Shown piece by piece: positions 51,783 to 60,799 of a DNA stretch of 64,000 nucleotides. Below the pieces are notes generated by a model. It was not told where the DNA came from. It ran no database searches and saw only the letters and a program-made list of their open reading frames with translations. Position numbers and translations under genes: made by a program. The DNA is taken from positions 1 to 64,000 of the forward strand of contig CAJUSI010000025.1 of assembly GCA_910589035.1 (NCBI GenBank), given 5' to 3'. The first letter of the stretch is position 1. Every line of letters starts with the position of its first letter. The stretch comes from an uncultured Acetatifactor sp. (GTDB lineage Bacteria > Bacillota > Clostridia > Lachnospirales > Lachnospiraceae).

Positions 51783-52856
51783 CTAAATGAATACTTCATT
51801 AAATTCATTCCAATTAATGCTCTTATGTAAAAAAAGATCCAAGACATCATATTCGTCTCTGTAAACAATAGGTATTTCAAATGCAATTTCTTTTAACAAC
51901 TCAACAGTCTTGGTCTGTTCATACTTTAATATCATGTTCAGCCATCGTTTAATTTTTATTGTACAATTCTCATATTCTATAATACATGATTCTGCCATTC
52001 CATTCATGACTAAACCCCATTTCTCCCTAAGATATCTCATAGAGATCAATATAAGGTTTTGATGCTCGCTTACTTTTTTAGCTGCACTTGATAGTCCTCT
52101 AAAAGAATCGGAAAACATTTCACCGGCTATTTCCTTGTCCAGCATCTTCTTTAGTGCATATAGGCAACTGAGTCCTCTGTATATCAACTCAGAATTATTT
52201 TGTTCTTCCATATTTTGCAGGCTCCCCTTCATATGACATACACCATGCCATTCATCATCCAATTTAAAATAGGCTTCAAATGGGCAGTTTTCAGGGCTAT
52301 AATTCTTATTTATTCCCATAGCAGTAATCGGAAATTGATAATAAATAGCACTCCCCATTCCCATACATTCATTCTCCCTATAATACCGTTTAACTTCTGG
52401 GAATGAATTCCTGATATAAGAATAGTTATATGTAATCCGACGAAAAAGTCTTTCCTGAATACCTATCGTAAAAAAGCATTCCTCTTCATCATCAAAACCA
52501 TACAACAATACTTCATGATAAGATTCCATTTCTACTGGTACTTTAATTGTCATTATCAAATAGTATCCATCCGCCAGCATCTCTCTTGCTTTTTCAACTA
52601 TTTTATCCTGGCTTAAAGCAAATAAATTTATATGTTTTCGTTCTAGGATTGCATCATGATAAAACGGCAGTAAAATTGATGTTTCTCCGAAAAAGAAATT
52701 CAGGTCTGAATCCGCATACAGAGGATAATGAGAAGCAATCCAGTCCTCATAATATTTTGATGTCTTTAGAATTGCCAGTCTGTTAAAAATCCAACATTCC
52801 GTGACGCACCCTATTTCTTCAATGTTAATTGCCAGTTCTACTCTCCCTTTTCCCAT
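51783..52856 (-). CDS. uncharacterised peptide-maturation protein, first gene of RiPP operon
   Basis: About 357 residues, start MGKGRVELAINIEEIG after GGGAGG. Segments LMTIKVPVEMESYHEVLLYG and ECMGMGSAIYYQFPIT suggest a papain-like or BtrH-type fold, with a Cys-containing helical second half (ENCPFEAYFKLDD, HGVCHMKGSLQNMEEQ). No catalytic motif is certain. It may be a counterpart of the family-specific maturation protein that accompanies Cys-rich peptide radical SAM enzymes in clostridia. Its function is unknown. Confidence 0.55.
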   Translation of the reverse strand: MGKGRVELAINIEEIGCVTECWIFNRLAILKTSKYYEDWIASHYPLYADSDLNFFFGETSILLPFYHDAILERKHINLFALSQDKIVEKAREMLADGYYLIMTIKVPVEMESYHEVLLYGFDDEEECFFTIGIQERLFRRITYNYSYIRNSFPEVKRYYRENECMGMGSAIYYQFPITAMGINKNYSPENCPFEAYFKLDDEWHGVCHMKGSLQNMEEQNNSELIYRGLSCLYALKKMLDKEIAGEMFSDSFRGLSSAAKKVSEHQNLILISMRYLREKWGLVMNGMAESCIIEYENCTIKIKRWLNMILKYEQTKTVELLKEIAFEIPIVYRDEYDVLDLFLHKSINWNEFNEVFI

Positions 52857-52940
52857 CGCAACCTCCCTATAAGCAAATTTCAATAAAAAACGGGGACAAA
52901 TATCTTTCCAATGTCTTTTTGTCTTTATCTTTGTATACCT

Positions 52941-52971
52941 TTTAACGTTAGAATCATACTATAATGTTAAC
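52941..52971. promoter_or_regulatory. shared motif copy 2 (upstream of RiPP operon)
   Basis: Minus-strand reading: TTAACATTATAGTATGATTC, then TAACGTTAAAA. It matches the copy at 47806-47838 at most positions. On the plus strand it carries TATAAT at 52960-52965, but no good -35 partner was found. It lies 85 bases before the start of the first RiPP gene and is a candidate common regulator site. Confidence 0.5.
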
Positions 52972-52982
52972 TCACTTTTCCA

Positions 52983-53040
52983 GAATACACAATACGACAA
53001 ATTACTTGAAATTTTCAACCAATTTGTCATATTGTATTTT
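52983..53040. promoter_or_regulatory. 58-bp nested palindrome between RiPP operon and mini-peptide gene
   Basis: Outer arms 52983-53003 and 53021-53040 agree at 17 of 20 positions in reverse complement (core GACAAATT and AATTTGTC). In the exact centre lies TTGAAATTTTCAA (53006-53018). The right arm overlaps the -35 box of the mini-peptide promoter (53032-53037). It is a likely operator for the adjacent HTH-TPR regulator. Confidence 0.65.
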
Positions 53041-53060
53041 ATCCAGAGGCATTATACAAT
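53032..53060 (+). promoter_or_regulatory. promoter of mini-peptide gene
   Basis: TTGTAT (53032-53037) and TACAAT (53055-53060) are spaced 17 bp and lie 40 bases before the start codon. The -35 box is inside the palindromic operator. Confidence 0.6.
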
Positions 53061-53099
53061 AATAAGAAATCTATAAAATTTTTAAAAGGAGGGTTCTTT

Positions 53100-53324
53100 A
53101 TGAAACGACAAAAATGTCATTTGAAAGGATTGGTATTCACATTAGCACTCATGCTTACATTAGCCGGGCCGGTATTTCCCGGGGCAGGAGAAGGAGAAGA
53201 TGGCGGCATTCCCACGCCTCCGAAATTTCCTCCTGTGGAGGAAGAAATTCCGGAGACTGATGAGGGTGATGGCATCAATCCATTGTCGGATTTGGATGAG
53301 CCAGTAACTTTAGAGAGACTGTGA
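53100..53324 (+). CDS. small secreted peptide, possible signalling pheromone precursor
   Basis: The 74-residue peptide has a basic start (MKRQKCHLKG), a hydrophobic signal helix (LVFTLALMLTLAGPVFPGAG) and an acidic Pro/Glu-rich tail ending in DLDEPVTLERL. AAAAGGAGGG precedes the ATG. It is convergent with the HTH-TPR regulator gene, five bases apart, as in Rgg/PlcR-type pheromone-receptor pairs. The mature signal would be a short C-terminal piece. It is not a RiPP precursor by composition. The signalling role is inferred. Confidence 0.65.
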   Translation: MKRQKCHLKGLVFTLALMLTLAGPVFPGAGEGEDGGIPTPPKFPPVEEEIPETDEGDGINPLSDLDEPVTLERL

Positions 53325-53329
53325 GCTGA

Positions 53330-55276
53330 TTAAGATAAAAACTTCTCAACTCTTACTTCAAGGAAGGTTTTTAGATTAGAATCATACATAAAGTCTGCCA
53401 TTGTTTTACTAATCTCGAATGCCATCCTCCACTTTAGCCGGAAGAATTCATATTCTTCCGGTTTTCTCTTTTCCTTAGCTACTTCGTAAATATTCCAGGC
53501 AATTCGGTAAAACAATCTTCGAATACCATTTATTTTGAAAATCAGCAGATCTTTTCGAGCAGCTTCTTCATTTATTTCCACAGCTTTGGAAAAATCGCAA
53601 ATATCACCCAAATAGTTATCATAACTTTCAGCCGCAACATCAAAACCATAATTACAGATACCTGTTCTCTCGCTTAATTGCCCAACCGAGAACAGCACCG
53701 CCTCAAACCATTTCTTCGCCTCCTCCAGCTTGCCAAGCCTGCGGTAAAAGCTGCCGATATTGCTTGCAATCATGATCTCCTCCCGCTGGTAAACCCAATA
53801 TTTCATGTCCTTCCCCTCGAAATCAGGCACGGTACAGCGCAGCGCTTCCAGCAGCATTTCCAGACATTCCTGCAGATCGCCTCCCTTTTTCTGCTTCAGT
53901 ACAGCGTCGAAGAACAGAAGTTCCTGCCTTACCTTGGGAAACGCCGGGTTTACCCTGGTTCGGAACTTCTGTATTTCCCATTCTGCCTTATCCCATATGC
54001 CATACTCCATCAGCGTACTGATCAGCTGCCGCTGTTCCAGCACCTCCAGGGAATCTGTTTCCAGCAGGGGCATATTCCATCCTCCGAATTTACCGTATTG
54101 CTTCACAAGTCTATCATAATTTTCGTAGGAGGGTTTGTGAAGCCCCTTTTCTATTCTTTCCAGCTGTCTGGGGCTTATAACACGCTCATCGCCGTCATAG
54201 ACAGCTTTTTCACGGGATTTCCCATCAAATTTGCGAAGCATCTTCAGCGTCATTCCGGCATCCCTGGTATTGTCCACAGAGATCCCCTGCCAGATGCGGT
54301 ATCCGGGATAGCCGAACCATGCATAAATATCCAGGAACATTTTCCGGAAGGCTTTTACCTGTTCCAGATATTCCGGTTCGGCAAATAGAGAAGTGTCGCA
54401 TTCGCACAGGCAGTCCAGCAGCGGCAATACATAGCAGTGGCACCCATTCTCGCGCAGCAGCTTCAGGGCTTTCAATCCCTTCCCTGGAAGCCCTGTCTCC
54501 CGTCCTCCGGCAGCCATACTTCCCATGGCGGTATTCCTGCCGCCTGGCTCCCCCTGCTCTTCCAGCGCAGCTGCCATCCGGAATCCCAGGACAGCCGCCT
54601 GGGGCAGTACCATTGTCATTGCACGTTTCCTCCAGCCATGCTGCCCGGGATAATCCCACACTGCCTGCCATAGCTGCCATGCTTCCTCCTTCCGTCCATT
54701 TTCAAACAGGGCGGCGCTTACCAGCAGGACTGCATCCAGCTCACCGGGCGAAAGACAGAACGCCCCCAGGTTTTGTTCCCAGCCCTCCGGGATGGTACAC
54801 TTTACCGCCTGCATAGCAGTATCCAGGATGATCTTCGGATCTTCCGCCTCTCCGCCCGCTGTCCTCTGCCGTTCCAGCATCAGGATACCCTCCGCTTTCA
54901 GCAGAAACTGTTCCTCCAGGGGCTCCCGCTTTCTGTATTTACTCCTGTAGTCCCCGATTGCGGCGGCGGCCTCTTCCGGCTGTGCCGGTACCAGCAGGCA
55001 GATATCCTCCCGCTTCCGCCATCGCTCCAGGTCTTCCCCCGATGCCAGTGATTCAAAGTACTCCGGCGGGATCCCCATACGCAGCATCAGGGTGTCTCCC
55101 TCCATCTTTGTCCACTGTGCCGTCCCCTTTTCTACCATTTCCATCTTGGTTCGGCTCATGATACCGGAAGATAAGTTCTCCAGGCTCAGCTTCCGCTTCT
55201 TCCTTTCAGCGCCAACAGCTTTGCCATACGCCCTATTGTATTCCCGTATGAATTCCTGTTCTTTGGTTCTCTTCAT
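53330..55276 (-). CDS. HTH regulator with TPR-like helical domain (RRNPP-like)
   Basis: The protein is about 648 residues. Residues 1-60 form an XRE-type HTH (AERKKRKLSLENLSSGIMSR). The rest is a long array of helices like tetratricopeptide repeats (IASNIGSFYRRLGKLEEAKK, WFEAVLFSVGQLSERTGICN), used by Rgg/PlcR/PrgX-type receptors to bind an imported peptide. I chose the ATG at 55276 after GGGGA. It sits next to the mini-peptide gene and the RiPP operon and probably controls both at the nested palindrome. Longer than typical RRNPP proteins (about 300 residues), which makes the assignment tentative. Confidence 0.7.
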   Translation of the reverse strand: MKRTKEQEFIREYNRAYGKAVGAERKKRKLSLENLSSGIMSRTKMEMVEKGTAQWTKMEGDTLMLRMGIPPEYFESLASGEDLERWRKREDICLLVPAQPEEAAAAIGDYRSKYRKREPLEEQFLLKAEGILMLERQRTAGGEAEDPKIILDTAMQAVKCTIPEGWEQNLGAFCLSPGELDAVLLVSAALFENGRKEEAWQLWQAVWDYPGQHGWRKRAMTMVLPQAAVLGFRMAAALEEQGEPGGRNTAMGSMAAGGRETGLPGKGLKALKLLRENGCHCYVLPLLDCLCECDTSLFAEPEYLEQVKAFRKMFLDIYAWFGYPGYRIWQGISVDNTRDAGMTLKMLRKFDGKSREKAVYDGDERVISPRQLERIEKGLHKPSYENYDRLVKQYGKFGGWNMPLLETDSLEVLEQRQLISTLMEYGIWDKAEWEIQKFRTRVNPAFPKVRQELLFFDAVLKQKKGGDLQECLEMLLEALRCTVPDFEGKDMKYWVYQREEIMIASNIGSFYRRLGKLEEAKKWFEAVLFSVGQLSERTGICNYGFDVAAESYDNYLGDICDFSKAVEINEEAARKDLLIFKINGIRRLFYRIAWNIYEVAKEKRKPEEYEFFRLKWRMAFEISKTMADFMYDSNLKTFLEVRVEKFLS

Positions 55277-55436
55277 TCCCCTGTTCTCTCCGCTTACTCT
55301 CATGTGGATGGATGCAATATCTTGATGCTGTTAACCAGGCATACGATTCTTCCGAAAGAATCTCGGCAAAACCTTTGCCTGAAATAATTGTAACACAGTC
55401 CTCCTCTCTTTTTCCATAAAAAAGTAATGGCATTTC

Positions 55437-56387
55437 TCAATTTTTCCCCTGCTTTCTCCCGGGAAGCTGTACCAGGATGACAGCACAGAATACCAGTGCG
55501 CATCCCGCCAATTCCCTGCCTGTCAGGGCCTGTCCCAAGACCACCCATCCCGCCAGCACGGAAACGGTGGATTCCAGGCTTAAGATCAGGGAAGCTATCG
55601 TGGGATCCGTCCCTTTCTGCCCCAGTACCTGAAGCGTATAGGCAACGCCGCAGGACAGGATTCCCGCATAGGCCAGAGGAATGATCCCATCTGCGAAATC
55701 CCGTATATCAGGCTTTTCAAAAATAAATGCAAGAATACCGGCAGCCACCCCCGCAGTCAGAAACTGAATACAGGAGAGCTCCACCCCGTCTGTTTTGGGC
55801 GAAAAATGGTCAACCGCCAGGATATGTACGGAAAACAGAACTGCACAGAGAAAGACCAGGCTGTCCCCTCTGCCCAGGGACAGGCTTTCGCTCATGCACA
55901 GCAAATACATGCCAAATGCCGCAATCACCGCCCCTGCCCAGGATTTTCCCGGTATCCTCTTCTTCAGGAACAGTCCGAAAAAGGGAACGAGGATAATATA
56001 TAATGTGGTGATAAAGCCTGCCTTTCCCACGGATGTGTGCAGGATACCATACTGCTGCAGGAGAGAGGCTCCGCACAGCAGCAGCCCGCAGCATATGCCT
56101 CCCTTGACCGCAGCTTTGCCGTCTGCGGGCTTTCCTCCCTCTCTCTTCCCTTTTACTCTGTTGAAGCAGACAAGCGGTGCAAGCACTGCGCTTCCCATAA
56201 GAAACCTGGCGCCGTTGAAGCTTAGCGGCCCCAGGTAATCCATGCCCACGCTCTGGGCCACAAAGGCTGTTCCCCAGATAAATGCTGCCAGGAAAAGCAT
56301 CAGGCTGCTTTTCCTGGCTGTCCCTGCCTGTGTTGTTTCAGCTTCTTTTCCCGGTTCTCCCGATGTCCTGTTCTGTCTTTTTATCAT
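55437..56387 (-). CDS. EamA/DMT family transporter
   Basis: The 316-residue protein has ten hydrophobic segments in two EamA halves (AAFIWGTAFVAQSVGMDYLG in the first; ACALVFCAVILVQLPGRKQG at the end), with the typical SLESTVSVLAGWVVLGQALT in the second. It would export a small metabolite or amino acid. Downstream of the second ABC pair, it may belong to the same transcript. Substrate unknown. Confidence 0.88.
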   Translation of the reverse strand: MIKRQNRTSGEPGKEAETTQAGTARKSSLMLFLAAFIWGTAFVAQSVGMDYLGPLSFNGARFLMGSAVLAPLVCFNRVKGKREGGKPADGKAAVKGGICCGLLLCGASLLQQYGILHTSVGKAGFITTLYIILVPFFGLFLKKRIPGKSWAGAVIAAFGMYLLCMSESLSLGRGDSLVFLCAVLFSVHILAVDHFSPKTDGVELSCIQFLTAGVAAGILAFIFEKPDIRDFADGIIPLAYAGILSCGVAYTLQVLGQKGTDPTIASLILSLESTVSVLAGWVVLGQALTGRELAGCALVFCAVILVQLPGRKQGKN

Positions 56388-56566
56388 ATTCTATTTCCCT
56401 CTTACGCCTTTCCTACGCCCCAAATCTCTTTCCATCTCATCATCAGCATATGCCGGATATTTTCATTATACTGAAAAGCTCCCTGCTGTGCAAGGAGCTT
56501 CTGTCTGGTTGAGATGCCTGCGTCCTGCTGCGGCAGCGAAGAGGCTTCCTCTCGGTTTCCGGTTTT

Positions 56567-58540
56567 TTAATTATAATACTGCGCCTGGGCGTTCCAGAGC
56601 TGGCGGTACTTGCCCTCCGCCGCGGCCAGTATATCGTGTCCGCCCCGCTGCACCAGACGTCCCTTGTCGAACACGATGATATCGTCGCAGAACCGGCAGC
56701 TGGAGAGGCGGTGGCTGATGAATACTGCCGTCTTGTGCTCCACAATTTTCTGGAAGTTCTCGTACACGGCGGCCTCCGCAATGGGATCCAGGGCCGCGGT
56801 GGGTTCGTCCAGAATCACGAAGGGAGCGTCCTTGTAAACGGCCCTGGCCAGCGCCACCTTCTGCTCCTCTCCGCCGGAAAGGTCGATGCCGTCGTTCTCA
56901 TAATCCCGCCCCATGACGGTGTCGATCCCCTTCTCCAGACCGGCCAGCCGGTCCCCGAATCCGACCTGGGCCAGGCATTTCTCCACCCTGTCCCGGTCAT
57001 AGTCAAAGGCGCCCGCCACATTGGCGGCCAGGGAGAACTGGAAGAGCCGATAGTCCTGGAACACCACGGAGAACAGTGTCAGGTACTCCTCATAGCGGTA
57101 CCTGGTGATGTCGATGCCGTTTAGCAGAATCACCCCTTCCGTGGGATCGTAGAGACGGCAGAGCAGCTTGATGAAGGTGGTCTTGCCGCTTCCGTTCTCT
57201 CCCACAATGGCCAGCTTGTCGCCGATCCTGAATTTCATATTTACATTCCGAAGCACCCACTCCTCCGTGCCGGGATAGCGGAAGCTCACATTGCGGAACT
57301 CGATCTCATAGTCGATATCATCCCTCTTTTCCACCGCCAGGGTTCCATGATACATCTCATCCGGCAGATCCAGGAAGCGGTACAGGAGCAGCAGGGCCTC
57401 GTTATTCTCCCTGAGCAGCGTCAATTCCCAGAGCGTATTGCTCACCGCATTCACAAAGCGGGTCACCGTCCCCCTGTATAGGAGGAAATTGCCGATACCG
57501 AACACCCCCAGAAAGGCCTTGGCCGCCACCGTAAGGAATACCGCCAGATTCACCAGCGCTTCCTCTGCAGCTCTCAGCGTGTTGTTCCGGATACGGCCTC
57601 TCGACCATTCGATCAGCCAGGCCGGTCGAATCATTCTCCTCTCGCACTCCCTTGTCAGAACCTTATTCAGGCCAAATACAGCCATATCCTCTCCCTGCAT
57701 TTCATATGTGGTCATAAAAAACGTATTCATCTCCGCCAGTCCCGACATGGCCTTCGTTTCCTGGCGCATTTGAATCCTGGCGCATTTCACTGTGAGAAAG
57801 ACATGCCAGATCAGCAGAACCGCCAGCAGTCCGGCGCCGTAAACGGAATTTATAAATCCGGCCAGGCCCCCCGGAGTCCCTTCCGCCGTCATACGGAAGA
57901 TGGACACCGTCAGCGATGCCGAGACAATGATATCCACAAGATCCGAAATCAGTTGCCCCATCGCCCAGAAAAGCTTGAGCACGCCCAATCCGGCAGCGTT
58001 GGCGCCGGCAAAGATCTTCTCCCGCAGCAGGGTGACCTCCGGATTCTCCAGGTGCTCGTACTGGAGCCCATGGAGCCGGTCAAACATAAAGATCTCCGCC
58101 TGATGGAAATAAACATCCTGCCAGACATTGCGCCTTGCCTGTACCAGCCGGCTTGCGGCCTTGATTCCATACTGGCCGGACAGGGTAATTCCCGCCAGCA
58201 GCATCAGCCGCTCCCACCGGCACTGTCCCGCCAGCTCATTGATGAACAACGCGGACAGATAAAGGGAAAAATACGGCGACACAATCTGGCCGATCTGAAA
58301 CAGGATATTGAAAACAAAATACTTGGGGCAGATCTCCAATGCCAGCTTAAGCCCTCTCACAAGCAGCCCCCACTCCTGGCGCAGAGTGCGCTTTTCCCCT
58401 TCTTTTTCTTTGTATGTGTGGTTTTTCTCTGTACTGATTCTTCCAATATTATTTTGATTCTTATTTGAACATTTTTTTCCTCTGCTCATCTTCATTCCTC
58501 CGCCCCTGCGCATTCCGGCCTGTTTCTCCGGTCCTGTCAT
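56567..58540 (-). CDS. ABC exporter permease/ATPase, second pair, downstream subunit
   Basis: The 657-residue protein has six TM helices, Walker A GENGSGKTTFIKL, signature LSGGEEQKVALAR, Walker B VILDEPTAALDP and H-loop SHRLSSCRFCDD. Its ATG overlaps the upstream ABC stop. The closing SHRLSSCRFCD block is the same as in the broken exporter at 37.7 kb, so these are paralogues. No dedicated substrate was identified; regulation probably through the LytTR pair upstream. Confidence 0.88.
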   Translation of the reverse strand: MTGPEKQAGMRRGGGMKMSRGKKCSNKNQNNIGRISTEKNHTYKEKEGEKRTLRQEWGLLVRGLKLALEICPKYFVFNILFQIGQIVSPYFSLYLSALFINELAGQCRWERLMLLAGITLSGQYGIKAASRLVQARRNVWQDVYFHQAEIFMFDRLHGLQYEHLENPEVTLLREKIFAGANAAGLGVLKLFWAMGQLISDLVDIIVSASLTVSIFRMTAEGTPGGLAGFINSVYGAGLLAVLLIWHVFLTVKCARIQMRQETKAMSGLAEMNTFFMTTYEMQGEDMAVFGLNKVLTRECERRMIRPAWLIEWSRGRIRNNTLRAAEEALVNLAVFLTVAAKAFLGVFGIGNFLLYRGTVTRFVNAVSNTLWELTLLRENNEALLLLYRFLDLPDEMYHGTLAVEKRDDIDYEIEFRNVSFRYPGTEEWVLRNVNMKFRIGDKLAIVGENGSGKTTFIKLLCRLYDPTEGVILLNGIDITRYRYEEYLTLFSVVFQDYRLFQFSLAANVAGAFDYDRDRVEKCLAQVGFGDRLAGLEKGIDTVMGRDYENDGIDLSGGEEQKVALARAVYKDAPFVILDEPTAALDPIAEAAVYENFQKIVEHKTAVFISHRLSSCRFCDDIIVFDKGRLVQRGGHDILAAAEGKYRQLWNAQAQYYN

Positions 58541-60447
58541 GGCCTCATGACCTCCATTTCAGCCCCCGGGCTTCTATAATACCTGCTCTGCACGTCAAAG
58601 ATCTCCCGGTACTTTTTCCCCGCCGCCATCAGCTCCTCATGGGTGCCCTCCTCCGCGATCCCCGCGCCGTCCAGAAGGAAAATCCGGTCACAGAAGCGGG
58701 TAGATGCCAGCCGATGAGAGATAAACACGGCCGTGGAGCCTTCGGTAATCTCGTTATAGCTGCGGTACATACGGTCCTCCGCCAGAGGATCCAGCGCTGC
58801 GGTGGGCTCATCCAGAATGATGCACTGGGGCTTGCGATATAGGAGTCTGGCCAGGAGCAGTTTCTGGGTCTCACCCCCGGAGAATTCCGCACCGCCCGGA
58901 TTCACCTGGCGGTTCAGAGGCGTCTCCACCCCCAGGGGCAGGCTCGCCACCTTCTCCCAAAGCCCCGCCAGGACAAGGCATCGCTCCAGCTTTTCTCCGT
59001 CATAACTCTCCCCCTCATCGATGCACGCCACATTCCGGGCAATGGAAACGGGCAGCAGATGATAGTCCTGGGGCACCAGCCCAAAGAGACCGTAGAGCTC
59101 ATCCCTGTTATATTCCTGAGGCCTGTGTCCGTCGATCAGCACCTCTCCCTCCGTGGGCAGCAGAAGTCCGCACATCAGCCGGATCAGTGTGGTCTTCCCG
59201 GCGCCGTTTGCTCCCACCAGCGCCAGTTTCTCCCCGGCCTCCAGGGTAAAGCTGATATGCTCCAGGACATTTTCCTCCGTTCCGGGATAGTGGTAGGTTA
59301 CATCCTTAAATTCCACGCAGAAAGCGCCCTTCGGCAGCCCGATCCCCTCTCCCCTGTTCATCCTGTCCGGAATCTCCATGCATTCTCTGTAATCGGAAAT
59401 CTGCAGCGCACCCTCGCAGACGCAGGACCACCACCAGCGAATGCCGCCCATAGTCTCCGCCAGCTCCGTCACCGCGGTAAAATACAGTACAAACCCGGCC
59501 GCATCGATTTCCCCCGCCACTGCCCTGGAGATCAGCCAGGCGTAGATCAGGGCGTCCCTGCAGAATATCACCAGGAAATCCGCAAACTGGACCAAAGAAT
59601 TTCTGCCCTCCACCTTTTTCTTCTCTGCGCCGTACTCCCCCGTCAGCTTTTTCGCCAGCAGCCCAAGATACCCCCGCAGACTGTAAAGCCGGATATCCTT
59701 TCCGTATTTAAAGTCCCGCCCTATCCGGAAGGCAAGATAATTAAGCTTTTTTGTAATGGCATTGCGTTTATCCTGGGTCTCATAATTGCGCCTCCTCTCC
59801 CATGCGGAAAGGGGGATATTGGCAATGCTTCCCGCCGCCACCAACAGGATGATCCAGGGACTGAGCGTGGACAAAACGGAGCTGAAGAACAGGAATTTCA
59901 GCACCACGGCCACCATCAGAGGAAATTCCATGAGGAAATGGACGCCCCGGGCATGATTGTTTCCCGCCGCATTGCCGGCTCGTTCGTCCAGCTTTTTGAT
60001 TTCCGGATCATATTTCAGGAAGAAATCCCTGTCGCGCCAGCGGGCGCGGAGCCGGCAGTCCAGCCAGCCTGAAAGGAACATCTCCGAATATACCGTCTTG
60101 CCCTCGATCAGGCTGCCGGCCAGCCGGGACAACAGATCCGCCAGCACCAGTCCCGTGATGACAAGCGCTATGGTGGAAAAATGATCCGACCCTTCCAGAA
60201 GGCTCAGGATAAGAGGCGGTGTGTACAGAGTCACCGCCGAAGCAAAAAGCTCCGCCGGCACCTTGCAGATGCCGATTAACGCCAGCCCTCTCTCATGCTC
60301 CCACATCATTCGGTACATATAGGCCACGCAGGAAAGCATTCCGTATTTGGGCTTCCGCCTGGGCTCCTTTTTCGGGGCTTTTCTTTTAGAACGCCCCTTT
60401 TCCTCTTCCTTCTTTTTCTCTTCCATGTCCCTCTCTCCCTTCCTCAC
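58537..60447 (-). CDS. ABC exporter permease/ATPase, second pair, upstream subunit
   Basis: The 636-residue protein has a basic N-terminus rich in Lys/Glu, six TM helices, Walker A GANGAGKTTLIRL, signature FSGGETQKLLLAR, Walker B IILDEPTAALDP and H-loop SHRLASTRFCD. Degenerate signature FSGG instead of LSGG is seen. It pairs with the coupled downstream subunit. It lies downstream of the LytTR/GHKL genes behind a terminator at 60725-60756. Confidence 0.88.
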   Translation of the reverse strand: MRKGERDMEEKKKEEEKGRSKRKAPKKEPRRKPKYGMLSCVAYMYRMMWEHERGLALIGICKVPAELFASAVTLYTPPLILSLLEGSDHFSTIALVITGLVLADLLSRLAGSLIEGKTVYSEMFLSGWLDCRLRARWRDRDFFLKYDPEIKKLDERAGNAAGNNHARGVHFLMEFPLMVAVVLKFLFFSSVLSTLSPWIILLVAAGSIANIPLSAWERRRNYETQDKRNAITKKLNYLAFRIGRDFKYGKDIRLYSLRGYLGLLAKKLTGEYGAEKKKVEGRNSLVQFADFLVIFCRDALIYAWLISRAVAGEIDAAGFVLYFTAVTELAETMGGIRWWWSCVCEGALQISDYRECMEIPDRMNRGEGIGLPKGAFCVEFKDVTYHYPGTEENVLEHISFTLEAGEKLALVGANGAGKTTLIRLMCGLLLPTEGEVLIDGHRPQEYNRDELYGLFGLVPQDYHLLPVSIARNVACIDEGESYDGEKLERCLVLAGLWEKVASLPLGVETPLNRQVNPGGAEFSGGETQKLLLARLLYRKPQCIILDEPTAALDPLAEDRMYRSYNEITEGSTAVFISHRLASTRFCDRIFLLDGAGIAEEGTHEELMAAGKKYREIFDVQSRYYRSPGAEMEVMRP

Positions 60448-60724
60448 GAGTCTCCCCGGCAGATGACGCCGTATTCCTTGCGCTGCCCTGCCGCGGTCTG
60501 TCCGGACGTTTTATGCCCTGCCTGACGATACTGCGACACCTGGCATCCGGCTGCTTTGACTCCTGCCCGCCAGAATCGCGCCACCTGGCGTTCTGTCTGA
60601 CGCCGCCTGGCTGCTTTGTCTCCTGCCTGCCGCAGTTGCGGCATCCGGCATTCTGTCTGCATCTGTCCGGTCGCTTCGTCTCCTTCCTGCCGGAGTTGCC
60701 TCCATCATAACATACTCTACGAAA

Positions 60725-60756
60725 AAAACTGCATTCAGACTACCAAATGCAGTTTT
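60725..60756 (-). terminator. Rho-independent terminator after GHKL kinase
   Basis: AAAACTGCATT (60725-60735) and AATGCAGTTTT (60746-60756) form a perfect 11-bp stem with a 10-base loop. On the minus strand a run of T follows. It separates the kinase from the ABC pair, so the pair has its own promoter or depends on readthrough. The 60448-60724 stretch holds degenerate repeats (GCCGGA, CCTG units) and no gene. Confidence 0.7.
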
Positions 60757-60799
60757 CGGTGAACAAAATGTAATTGATGGTTTTTCATCCTTCAGTCGT

